Assembly: GCF_014654895.1 (NCBI RefSeq)
Contig: NZ_BNBE01000001.1
Location: 1,178,001 to 1,242,000, forward strand
DNA from: Streptomyces filamentosus
GTDB taxonomy: Bacteria; Actinomycetota; Actinomycetes; Streptomycetales; Streptomycetaceae
Direction: 5' to 3'
DNA: 64,000 nucleotides
A program made the translations under genes and the position numbers. This document shows positions 28,830-37,052 of this stretch, in pieces (position 1 is the first letter of the stretch; every line of letters starts with the position of its first letter). The notes below the pieces were generated by a model. That model was not told where the DNA came from. It saw only the letters and a program-made list of their open reading frames with translations, and ran no database searches.

Positions 28830-28855
28830 GCCCCCATGATGGGGGCATGGCGGGC
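28821..28855. promoter_or_regulatory. 35-bp perfect palindrome over a start codon
   Basis: Arms 28821-28837 and 28839-28855 are exact inverted copies (17 bp) around a single central base. The start codon and the upstream GGGGG of the anti-sigma-like gene lie inside. In the message it would fold into a stem hiding the start; in DNA it could be an operator. Confidence 0.9.
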
Positions 28856-28931
28856 CGCGCGGGGGCCGTTCCGGCGGAATGACCCCCGCGCGGCGGCGCG
28901 TCGCCGTGACGGGCCGTCGGATCCGCGGGGA

Positions 28932-29699
28932 TCAGGCGAACTTCGCCTTGCCCGGCCCCTCCTCGACGAAGCTGCGCATCCCGGTCTCCCGGTCCGCGGT
29001 GGCGAACAGCGCGGAGAACCAGGTCCGTTCGAGGGCGAGACCGGTGTCGATGTCGGTCTCCAGGCCCTGGTCGACCGCCTCCTTCGCGGCGCGCAGCGCC
29101 ACCGCCGGGCCCTGGGCGAGCTTCGCCGCCCAGGCGTGCGCCTGCTCGTACACCTCGGCGGCCGGGACGACCCGGTCGACCAGGCCGAGCGCGAGCGCCT
29201 CGTCGGCCTTCACCATCCGGCCGGTGAAGATGAGGTCCTTGGCCCTGGAGGGGCCGACCAGGCGGGAGAGCCGCTGGGTGCCGCCGGCGCCGGGGATCAG
29301 GCCGAGGAGGATCTCGGGCTGGCCGAGCTTGGCGTTGTCGGCGGCGATCCGGTAGTCGGCGCAGAGGGCGAGCTCGCAGCCGCCGCCGAGGGCGTAGCCG
29401 GTGATCGCGGCGACGACCGGCTTGGGGATGCGGGCGACGGCGGTGAAGGAGTCCTGGAGCGCGCGCGACCGCTCGACCATGGCCACGTGGTCCATGACCT
29501 GCATCTCCTTGATGTCCGCGCCGGCCGCGAAGACCTTCTCGCCGCCGTACAGGACCACGGCGCGCACGTCGTCGCGGTCGGTGGCCTCCCGGGCCAGCTC
29601 GCGCAGCCGGTCCTGGGTGGCAATGTCCAGCGCGTTCATCGGCGGGCGGTCGAGGCGGATCGTGCCGACGCCGTCGGCGACTTCGAGGTTCACAGTCAT
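28932..29699 (-). CDS. Enoyl-CoA hydratase/isomerase family protein
   Basis: A 255-residue crotonase-fold enzyme predicted to hydrate 2-enoyl-CoA in fatty-acid oxidation. Both catalytic glutamates have counterparts, in GGGCELALCADY and GQPEILLGLIPGAGGTQRL. The N-terminal CoA-binding block AAGADIKEMQ is present. ATG at 29699 fits the family start (MTVNLEV). It precedes no obvious beta-oxidation partner here, so the physiological substrate is open. Confidence 0.92.
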   Translation of the reverse strand: MTVNLEVADGVGTIRLDRPPMNALDIATQDRLRELAREATDRDDVRAVVLYGGEKVFAAGADIKEMQVMDHVAMVERSRALQDSFTAVARIPKPVVAAITGYALGGGCELALCADYRIAADNAKLGQPEILLGLIPGAGGTQRLSRLVGPSRAKDLIFTGRMVKADEALALGLVDRVVPAAEVYEQAHAWAAKLAQGPAVALRAAKEAVDQGLETDIDTGLALERTWFSALFATADRETGMRSFVEEGPGKAKFA

Positions 29700-29727
29700 G
29701 GGGAAGAGGTTAGTGGGCGTTAACGCG

Positions 29728-29775
29728 GAAGGGCCCGGTGCCGTTGCTCACAGGGTGAGCGGCACCGGGCCCTTC
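29728..29775 (-). terminator. Hairpin terminator after the first L,D-transpeptidase gene
   Basis: A 15-bp perfect outer stem (29728-29742 with 29761-29775) and a 6-bp inner stem (29746-29751 with 29755-29760) are separated by a 3-base bulge on one side. It lies 16 bases beyond the stop. Confidence 0.85.
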
Positions 29776-29791
29776 GCGCGGGCGGGGGACC

Positions 29792-31027
29792 TTACGCGGT
29801 CCACTCCTCCCAGGAGAGGTTCCAGCCGTTCAGGCCGTTCTCCGGCTTGATCTGCTTGTCCTTGGAGTTCTTCACGACGACGACGTCACCGATGATCGAC
29901 TTGTCGAAGAACCAGGCGGCCGGGGTGGAGCTGTCGCCCGCGCCCCGGGTGTCCGAGAGGCCGACGCAGCCGTGGCTGACGTTCTGGGAGCCGAAGGTGG
30001 ACTTCGGGGCCCAGTAGTTGCCGTGCACGAAGGTGCCGGAGGTGGACAGGCGCATGGCGTGCGGCACGTCCTTGATGTCGTACTCGCCGCCGAAGCCGAC
30101 GGTGGCCCCGTTCATGCGGGTCACCTTGTACTTCTCGCTGATGACCATCTGGCCGTTGTACGTGGTCGTGGACGGGGCGCCCGCGGTGATCGGCAGGGTC
30201 TTGATGACCGCGCCGTCGCGCTCGACCACCATCGTCTTGGCGCTCGCGTCGACCGTGGAGACCTGGCGGCGGCCGATGCTGAAGGAGTACGTCTTCTTCT
30301 GCTTGCCGTAGACGCCCGGGCGGCCCTCGACGCCGTCGAGGTTCAGCTCGACGGTGACCTTGGTGCCGGCCTTCCAGTACTCCTCGGGGCGGAAGTCGAG
30401 GCGGTCGTTGCCGAACCAGTGGCCCTCGATCTCGACGGCCGGCTCGGCCGTCACCTTGATGGCCTTCTCCACGGCCTCCGGGTCGGTGATGCCCCGGGTG
30501 AAGTTGATGGAGACCGGCATGCCGACGCCGACGGTCGTGTCGGCCTCCGGCGTGTAGTGGCCGATGAAGGTGTTCTTCGGGACCAGCGTGGTGAAGGTGG
30601 TGTCCTTGGCCGACTCGCGGCCTGCGGCGTCCTTCGCGATCGCGTGGACCTTGTACTGCGTGCCCGCCGACAGGTGGGCCAGCGGCTCCCAGCTGGCGCC
30701 GTCCGCCGCGATCCTGCCCTCGATCGCGGTGCCCTTGGAGTCGGCGACGGTCACCGTCGTCAGCCTGCCCTGCTCGGCGGTGACCTTGAGGGCCCCGCTG
30801 GTGGCGACCGAGTCGGCGCCGTCCTTCGGCAGGACGGTCACGACCGCCTGGGAGGCGGCGTTGTCCGGGGCCCCGGTCTCCCGGCCGGCGCCGGGGTCCG
30901 GAGCGGTCCGGGCCGGCTCCTCGCCGCCGCACGCGGTCAGCACCAGCAGCAGTGCGCCCGTGGCCAGGGCTCCGAGGCGGACGCTCCGCCGCCGTGCCGA
31001 CGCCCCCGATATCGGCTGCCCGTTCAC
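29792..31027 (-). CDS. L,D-transpeptidase lipoprotein, copy 1 (YkuD catalytic domain)
   Basis: A 411-residue secreted enzyme expected to form 3-3 cross-links in peptidoglycan, like mycobacterial LdtMt2. The lipobox LTAC places the lipid on Cys33. Two Ig-like domains (about 50-250) precede the catalytic domain, which has HGNYW, and the catalytic cysteine in SHGCVGL at the usual 14-17 spacing. GTG at 31027 with GGGGAG is chosen; an in-frame open stretch upstream lacks coding character. It is paralogous to the next gene (31265-32482), 237 bases upstream. Confidence 0.93.
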   Translation of the reverse strand: MNGQPISGASARRRSVRLGALATGALLLVLTACGGEEPARTAPDPGAGRETGAPDNAASQAVVTVLPKDGADSVATSGALKVTAEQGRLTTVTVADSKGTAIEGRIAADGASWEPLAHLSAGTQYKVHAIAKDAAGRESAKDTTFTTLVPKNTFIGHYTPEADTTVGVGMPVSINFTRGITDPEAVEKAIKVTAEPAVEIEGHWFGNDRLDFRPEEYWKAGTKVTVELNLDGVEGRPGVYGKQKKTYSFSIGRRQVSTVDASAKTMVVERDGAVIKTLPITAGAPSTTTYNGQMVISEKYKVTRMNGATVGFGGEYDIKDVPHAMRLSTSGTFVHGNYWAPKSTFGSQNVSHGCVGLSDTRGAGDSSTPAAWFFDKSIIGDVVVVKNSKDKQIKPENGLNGWNLSWEEWTA

Positions 31028-31264
31028 TATGGTCTTCTCCCCTCGCACGACCCGGCATCGGCCGGGCCCCACCCCCTGTGCGCACGTCCCGCGCACGGCG
31101 CTAGATAATCACACCGCAAGACACGAAAGCTCCACGTGAATGTCACCGTTCAGTCCCAGTCGGGACGGACCGGGAGGCAGCCGGGGAGCGCCGCGCGTCC
31201 GGCCCCCGCCCGGCACCGCCGGCCGCCCCCTCCCGGAGGTCTTCGGCCGCCCGCCCCTGCGCCG

Positions 31265-32482
31265 TCAGTCGAGCGCGGACCCCTCCTTCCAGCGCTTCCA
31301 GTCCAGGTTCCAGCCGCCCAGGCCGTTGTCCGGGGAGACCTTCCGGTCCTGGGAGTTGACCACCTCCACGACGTCCCCGATCAGGCTCCGGTCGAAGAAC
31401 CAGCCCGCCGGGGTGTCCGCCCCGCCGCCCTTCACGTCCCGCAGCCCCACGCAGCCGTGGCTGACGTTGGCCGAGCCGAAGGTGGCGGGGTCGGCCCAGT
31501 AGTTGCCGTGGATGAAGGTGCCGGACTCGGTGAGCCGCATGGCGTGCGGCACGTCCTTGATGTCGTACTCGCCGCCGAAGCCGACCGTGGCGCCGTTCAT
31601 CCGGGTCACGTCGTACAGCTCGGTCACCACCATCCTGCCGTTGTACGTGGTGGTCTTCGGCGCGCCCGCGGTGATCGGCAGGGTGGCGAGGAGCCGCCCG
31701 TCCCGCCGCACCTCCATGGTGTGTGCGGCGGCGTCGACCAGGGAGACCTGGGAGCGGCCGACCGTGAAGCCGACCGTCTTGCGCTGGATGCCGTAGACGC
31801 CGGGGGCCCCCTCGACGTCCCGCAGTCCCAGCTCGACCGTCACCTTCGTGCCGGGCGCCCAGTACGCCTCGGGGCGGAAGTCGAGCCGCTCCTTGCCGAA
31901 CCAGTGGCCGGAGACCTCCACAGGCGGGTCGGCGGTGACCCGGATGGCCCGCTCCACCTCCGCGCGGTTCTCGACCGGCCGGCTGAAGCCGAAGGAGACG
32001 ATCATCCCGGCGCCGACCGTGGAACGGTTCTCCGGGGTGAAGTAGCCGATGAAGCGGCTCTCCGGGACCACCGTCGTGAAGGTGGTGTGCCGGGCCGAGC
32101 GGCGGCCGTGCGCGTCGAGCGCCACCGCGTCCACGCTGTACTTCGCGGCGAGCGCGAGCCGGGTGCCCTCGGCGGGCCGCCAGCGCAGCCCGTCGGTCCC
32201 GATCGCGCCGGGGACGGCGGAGCGGCGCCCGTCCGCCACCTGGGTCACGCTCACCCGTTCGAGCCGCCCGCTGTCCACCCGTACCTCCAGCGGCCCGTCC
32301 GCGGGCACTCCCCCGCTGCCGTCCTCCGGGCTGACCCGGATCACGTCCCCGGGGGCCCTGGCCTGGCCCGGGAGACCCGGGACGCCGCCCCCTCCCCCGT
32401 CCGGTCCGGTGCAGCCGGCGAGGCCCGCGAGGAGCCCCGCGACCGCGAGGAGACGCCCTGCCCGTTCCCATACACGTGTCAC
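31265..32482 (-). CDS. L,D-transpeptidase lipoprotein, copy 2
   Basis: A 405-residue paralogue of the preceding gene with the same plan: lipobox LAGC (Cys24), two Ig-like domains, then the catalytic block with GTFIHGNYWAD and SHGCVGLRDV. The two proteins share long blocks such as ATVGFGGEYDIKDVPHAMRL. GTG at 32482 is the only in-frame start near the signal peptide; its ribosome site is unconvincing. It lies upstream of copy 1 in the same direction and diverges from glgX. Confidence 0.9.
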   Translation of the reverse strand: MTRVWERAGRLLAVAGLLAGLAGCTGPDGGGGGVPGLPGQARAPGDVIRVSPEDGSGGVPADGPLEVRVDSGRLERVSVTQVADGRRSAVPGAIGTDGLRWRPAEGTRLALAAKYSVDAVALDAHGRRSARHTTFTTVVPESRFIGYFTPENRSTVGAGMIVSFGFSRPVENRAEVERAIRVTADPPVEVSGHWFGKERLDFRPEAYWAPGTKVTVELGLRDVEGAPGVYGIQRKTVGFTVGRSQVSLVDAAAHTMEVRRDGRLLATLPITAGAPKTTTYNGRMVVTELYDVTRMNGATVGFGGEYDIKDVPHAMRLTESGTFIHGNYWADPATFGSANVSHGCVGLRDVKGGGADTPAGWFFDRSLIGDVVEVVNSQDRKVSPDNGLGGWNLDWKRWKEGSALD

Positions 32483-32669
32483 GCGTGGCCCAACGACGAC
32501 CCCCCTCCAGGGGAAACGTGCGGGCGGGCCATGTTGGGGGGACGGCCGGGCGGGCACAACAAGGGGGAAGTGCCGGGATGACGAGGGTGCGGGAGGACGC
32601 GCGGGGCGGGGGCCGGGACGCCCCCGCCCCGGCACGCGGGCCCCGCCGGAGCCGCGGGAGGCCAGGGCG

Positions 32670-34871
32670 GTGTCGAGCGCAGCCGAACAGCAGGCGGTAC
32701 CGGAGCGCGCCCCGGGGCGGCCCGCGCCCCCCGTGTGGCCGGGGACGCCCACCCCCCTGGGCGCCCGCTGCCGGGTCGGCCCGGACGGCGTCCGGGGCAC
32801 CAACTTCGCGCTGTGGGCGGGCGGTGCCGAGGCCGTGGAGCTCTGCCTCTTCGCGCCGGACGGCACCGAGACCCGGCTGCCGCTGACCGAGCTCACCCAC
32901 GAGATCTGGCACGGCTTCGTGCCCGGGATCGGCCCCGGACAGCGGTACGGCTACCGGGTGCACGGCCGCTGGGACCCGTGGACCGGCGCCCGCTGGAACC
33001 CGGCGAAGCTGCTCCTCGACCCGTACGCCCGCGCCGTCGACGGGGACTTCGCGCTGCCGCCCGAGGTGTACGGGCACGTGCGGGACTGGCCGCAGCAGCA
33101 CGTCGCCGACACCGTCCGCGACGAGCGGGACTCCGCCCCGCACGTGCCCAAGGGCGTCGTCGTGCGGGACGACGACGACTGGTCCGACGACCGCAGGCCC
33201 AAGACGCCCTGGCAGGACTCGGTCATCTACGAGCTGCACGTCAAGGGCTTCACCGCCCGGCACCCCGGCATCCCCGAGCACCTGCGGGGCACCTACGCGG
33301 GCCTCGCCCACCCGGCCGCGGTCGACCACCTCGTACGCCTCGGGGTGACGGCCGTCGAACTGCTGCCGGTCCACCAGTTCGCCCACGAGGACCACCTGCT
33401 GCGCCGCGGCCTCACCAACTACTGGGGCTACAACTCGATCGGCTACTTCGCCCCGCACGCCGGCTACTCCTCCTCCGGCACCACCGGGCAGCAGGTCGGC
33501 GAGTTCAAGCGGATGGTGCGGGCGCTGCACGCGGCCGGCATCGAGGTCATCCTCGACGTCGTCTACAACCACACGGCGGAGGCGGGCGAGCTGGGCCCCA
33601 CCCTGTCGCTCAAGGGCATCGACAACCGCGGCTACTACCGGCTCCAGTCCGACGCCCGCAGGTACGCCGACTACACCGGCTGCGGCAACACCCTGCACGT
33701 CGTCCAGCCGCAGGTGCTCCGGCTCATCACCGACAGCCTGCGCTACTGGGTCACCGAGATGGGCGTCGACGGCTTCCGCTTCGACCTGGCGGCGGCGCTG
33801 GCCCGGTCCATGCACGACGTCGACATGCTCTCCCCCTTCCTCGCCGTCATCGCCCAGGACCCGGTGCTGCGCCGGGTCAAGCTCATCGCCGAGCCGTGGG
33901 ACGTCGGCAACGGCGGCTACCAGGTCGGCTCCTTCCCGCCGCTGTGGACCGAGTGGAACGACCGCTACCGGGACGCCGTGCGGGACTTCTGGCGCGGCGC
34001 CCTGCCCGACGTCCGGGACCTCGGCTACCGCCTGTCGGGCTCCAGCGACCTGTACGCCTGGGGCGGCCGCCGCCCCTACGCCTCCGTCAACTTCGTCACC
34101 GCCCACGACGGCTTCACCCTGCGCGACCTCGTCACGTACGAGCGCAAGCACAACGAGGCCAACGGCGAGGGCAACCGCGACGGCACCCACGACAACCGCT
34201 CCTGGAACTGCGGCGCCGAGGGCGAGACCGACGACCCGGAGATCGGCGCGCTGCGGCTGCGGCAGCTGCGCAACCTGCTCACCACGCTGCTGCTCTCCAC
34301 CGGCGTGCCGATGCTCGTCGCGGGCGACGAGATGGGCCGCACCCAGGGCGGCAACAACAACGCGTACTGCCAGGACAACGAGATCGGCTGGCTCGACTGG
34401 TCCCTCCCCGAGGACCCGGGCCGCGCCCAGCTCCTCGCCCTCACGCGCCGGCTGCTCGCCCTGCGCCACCGCCACCCGGTGCTGCGCCGGCGCGCCTTCT
34501 TCTCCGGCCGGCCGCAGGGCGCCGACGGGCTGCGGGACCTCGCCTGGTTCGGCCCCGACGGCGCCGAGATGACCGAGCGGGACTGGTACGCCCCCTCCGC
34601 CACCCTCGCCCTCTACCTGTCCGGGCGGGACATACCGGGCCGGGACGAGCGCGGCGAGCAGGTCCTCGACGACAGCTTCCTCGCCGTGCTCCACGCGGGC
34701 CCGCGCCCCCTGGACTTCCGGCTCCCCGGACCCCCGTGGGCGCACGCCTACGAACGGGTCCTGGACACCGCCCTGGAGGACCAGACCGCGCCCCCGGGCA
34801 CCCGCCACCCCGGCGGGTCGGTGCTGGCGGTGGGCGCCCGGTCGGTGGTGCTGCTGCGGGTGGCGGAGTGA
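32670..34871 (+). CDS. glgX: Glycogen debranching enzyme (isoamylase-type)
   Basis: A 733-residue GH13 enzyme that hydrolyses alpha-1,6 branches of glycogen. An N-terminal CBM48-type domain contains RCRVGPDGVRGTNFALWAGG; the barrel has the nucleophile Asp372 in GFRFDLAAAL, the acid Glu408 in LIAEPWD, and HD in FVTAHDGFTLRD. GTG at 32670 follows GGAGG at an 8-base spacing. It acts with GlgP, encoded 11 kb away, in glycogen mobilisation. Confidence 0.95.
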   Translation: MSSAAEQQAVPERAPGRPAPPVWPGTPTPLGARCRVGPDGVRGTNFALWAGGAEAVELCLFAPDGTETRLPLTELTHEIWHGFVPGIGPGQRYGYRVHGRWDPWTGARWNPAKLLLDPYARAVDGDFALPPEVYGHVRDWPQQHVADTVRDERDSAPHVPKGVVVRDDDDWSDDRRPKTPWQDSVIYELHVKGFTARHPGIPEHLRGTYAGLAHPAAVDHLVRLGVTAVELLPVHQFAHEDHLLRRGLTNYWGYNSIGYFAPHAGYSSSGTTGQQVGEFKRMVRALHAAGIEVILDVVYNHTAEAGELGPTLSLKGIDNRGYYRLQSDARRYADYTGCGNTLHVVQPQVLRLITDSLRYWVTEMGVDGFRFDLAAALARSMHDVDMLSPFLAVIAQDPVLRRVKLIAEPWDVGNGGYQVGSFPPLWTEWNDRYRDAVRDFWRGALPDVRDLGYRLSGSSDLYAWGGRRPYASVNFVTAHDGFTLRDLVTYERKHNEANGEGNRDGTHDNRSWNCGAEGETDDPEIGALRLRQLRNLLTTLLLSTGVPMLVAGDEMGRTQGGNNNAYCQDNEIGWLDWSLPEDPGRAQLLALTRRLLALRHRHPVLRRRAFFSGRPQGADGLRDLAWFGPDGAEMTERDWYAPSATLALYLSGRDIPGRDERGEQVLDDSFLAVLHAGPRPLDFRLPGPPWAHAYERVLDTALEDQTAPPGTRHPGGSVLAVGARSVVLLRVAE

Positions 34872-34929
34872 GGCGGCGGCTCCGGAGGGCTCCCGGGCCG
34901 GACGGGCGCCGGGCCGCGGGGTCCCCGGC

Positions 34930-34960
34930 CCGGCCACCGCGGCGCGACGGCGGTGGCCGG
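34930..34960 (+). terminator. Hairpin terminator after glgX
   Basis: Arms 34930-34940 and 34950-34960 pair perfectly over 11 bp with a 9-base loop. It lies 58 bases after the glgX stop and has no U-tract. Confidence 0.6.
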
Positions 34961-35199
34961 GGCGGGGGCGGGGTGCGCCTCCCCGTGGCGGGCCGGGGCG
35001 CGGTCCGCCGGGCACCCCCGCGCGGGGTCGTCGGCTGCCGCTCCCCCCGTGGACGGCCCCGCGCGTCCGATCAGTGTGGGGCGGGGCGGGGGCGGTGTCG
35101 TCGGCTTCCGGCGCACGGTTCGTAGGCACCGGGCGCACGGCGGGGGCATTCGGAAGACGGGCGTCCGAAAATCGGGTGAGGCGTGTCAGTGGTGACTCA

Positions 35200-35205
35200 T
35201 AGAGT
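35200..35205 (+). promoter_or_regulatory. Candidate -10 box for a near-leaderless exporter message
   Basis: TAGAGT lies 8 bases before the ATG at 35214, so transcription would start at or just before the start codon. TGAGGC 17 bases upstream is a weak -35. No ribosome site precedes the ATG, which agrees with leaderless translation. Confidence 0.4.
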
Positions 35206-35213
35206 CGGACCTG

Positions 35214-37052
35214 ATGCCCGAGAAACCTGACACCCCCGACGCCCCCGGCCCCTCCGACGTCCCCGGCACCGCGGGGGGCCGGCCCGCCGGCCGTTCGGCC
35301 GTGCGGGTGCTGCTGCGGCTGTGGCCGTACCTCCGGCCCGTGCGCGCGCGGTTCTTCACCGCCGCCCTCGTCGCGATCGTCGCCTCCTGCCTGTCGCTGG
35401 TCATCCCGCTGGTCCTGAAGTGGCTGGTGGACGGGCCGGTCGCGGACCGCGACCCCGGCGGGGTGTGGCTGGGGGCGCTGTACCTGCTGCTGCTCGGCTT
35501 CACCGAGGCGGCGCTCTTCGGCCTCCGGCGGTGGCTGGTGGCCCGTCCGCTGTCCTCCGTGGAGGCGCGGATGCGGGAGGACCTGTACGGCCGGCTCCAG
35601 CGGCTGCCGATCGCCTTCCACGACCGGTGGGCCTCGGGGCAGTTGCTCTCGCGCGGCACCACCGACCTCATGATCATCCGGATGTTCCTGGCCTTCCCGC
35701 TGACCTTCCTCCTGGTCAACGCCGTGACGATCGCGGCGGGCTGCGCGCTGCTGCTCGCCCAGGACCTGTCGCTCGGGCTGGTGCTGCTGACACCGGTGGT
35801 GCCGGTGGTGGTGCTCTGCTCGTACTTCGAGCGGCGGTACGGGGTGGTGGCCCGGCGCGCCCAGGACCAGGTGGGCGACCTGACGACGGTGGTGGAGGAG
35901 AGCGTCCTCGGCATCCGGATCGTCAAGGGCTTCGGCCGGCACCGCAGCCAGGCGGAGTCCTTCCGCCGGCTCGCGGAGCTGCTGCGCTCCACGGAGCTGT
36001 CCAAGGCGCGGCTCCTCGCCACGATCTGGGCGCTGATCACGGTCCTGCCGGAGCTGGCGATCGGCGCCGCGCTGGTGCTCGGCTCGGTGCGGGTCGCGGA
36101 CGGCGACCTGTCGGCGGGCACCCTGGTGGCCTTCCTGTCGACGGCGCTGGCGCTGCGCTGGCCGGTGGACTCGATCGGCTTCCTGCTGGCGATGAGCCAG
36201 GAGGCGGTGACGGCGACGGAACGGTACTTCGAGGCGATGGACGCGGAGGAGGAGCGGGACGCGGCCGCCCCGGCGGCGGCGGAGCCGGTCGCCGACGGGC
36301 TGCGCTTCGAGGGCGTGTCGTTCCGCTTCCCGGACGCCCCGGACGGGTCGCCGCCGGTGCTGGACTCCGTCGACCTGCACGTCCGGCCGGGCGAGACGCT
36401 GGCGCTCGTCGGGGCCACCGGCTCCGGCAAGACGACGCTGACCGCGCTGGTGCCGAGGCTGCACGAGGCGAGCGGCGGCCGGATCCTCCTGGACGGCGAG
36501 GACATCGCCCTGATGGAGCGGGAGCGGCTGCGCACCCTGGTGTCGGTGGCCTTCGAGGAGCCCACCCTCTTCTCGGCGAGCGTCGCCGAGAACGTGCTGA
36601 TGGGCGCGGGCGCGGCGGCCGGGGAGCCGGAGCTGGCGCGGGCGCTGGGCGTCGCGCAGGCGGACGGTTTCGTCGGGCGGCTGCCCGAGGGCGCCGGGAC
36701 GCAGGTCGGCGAGCAGGGGCTGAGCCTGTCGGGCGGTCAGCGGCAGCGGCTCGCGCTGGCCCGGGCGGTGGTCGGCCGACCGCGCTTCCTGGTGCTCGAC
36801 GACCCGCTGTCGGCGCTGGACGTGCACACCGAGGCGCGAGTGGAGGCGGCCCTGCGCGAGGTGCTGAAGGAGACGACGGCGCTGGTCGTGGCGCACCGGC
36901 CGTCGACGGTGATGCTGGCCGACCGGGTGGCGCTGCTGTCCGGCGGCCGGATCGCGGCGGTCGGCACCCATCAGGAGCTGCTGCGGAGCAGCGCGGAGTA
37001 CGCCTGGCTGATGTCGGGCGAGGGCACGGGCGAGGGAGACGGGCGGCGATGA
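35214..37052 (+). CDS. ABC exporter subunit with degenerate ATPase site (TMD-NBD)
   Basis: A 612-residue type IV exporter half with six helices (about 45-330) and a nucleotide-binding domain. Walker A GATGSGKT (400-407) and signature LSGGQ (505-509) are intact. The Q-loop residue is replaced by Glu448 (AFEEP), and the catalytic Glu after Walker B is Asp530 (LVLDDP). It overlaps the next exporter gene by four bases (ATGA). Together they form a heterodimer with one weakened ATP site. The substrate is not deducible from sequence. Confidence 0.93.
   Translation: MPEKPDTPDAPGPSDVPGTAGGRPAGRSAVRVLLRLWPYLRPVRARFFTAALVAIVASCLSLVIPLVLKWLVDGPVADRDPGGVWLGALYLLLLGFTEAALFGLRRWLVARPLSSVEARMREDLYGRLQRLPIAFHDRWASGQLLSRGTTDLMIIRMFLAFPLTFLLVNAVTIAAGCALLLAQDLSLGLVLLTPVVPVVVLCSYFERRYGVVARRAQDQVGDLTTVVEESVLGIRIVKGFGRHRSQAESFRRLAELLRSTELSKARLLATIWALITVLPELAIGAALVLGSVRVADGDLSAGTLVAFLSTALALRWPVDSIGFLLAMSQEAVTATERYFEAMDAEEERDAAAPAAAEPVADGLRFEGVSFRFPDAPDGSPPVLDSVDLHVRPGETLALVGATGSGKTTLTALVPRLHEASGGRILLDGEDIALMERERLRTLVSVAFEEPTLFSASVAENVLMGAGAAAGEPELARALGVAQADGFVGRLPEGAGTQVGEQGLSLSGGQRQRLALARAVVGRPRFLVLDDPLSALDVHTEARVEAALREVLKETTALVVAHRPSTVMLADRVALLSGGRIAAVGTHQELLRSSAEYAWLMSGEGTGEGDGRR

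Larger units (their letters stand above)
34872..35213. other. Intergenic region between glgX and the ABC exporter
   Basis: A 342-base stretch with no credible gene. It holds an 11-bp hairpin (34930-34940 with 34950-34960) that probably ends glgX, long G- and C-rich runs, and near its end the promoter-like box TAGAGT just upstream of the exporter start. Confidence 0.55.
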
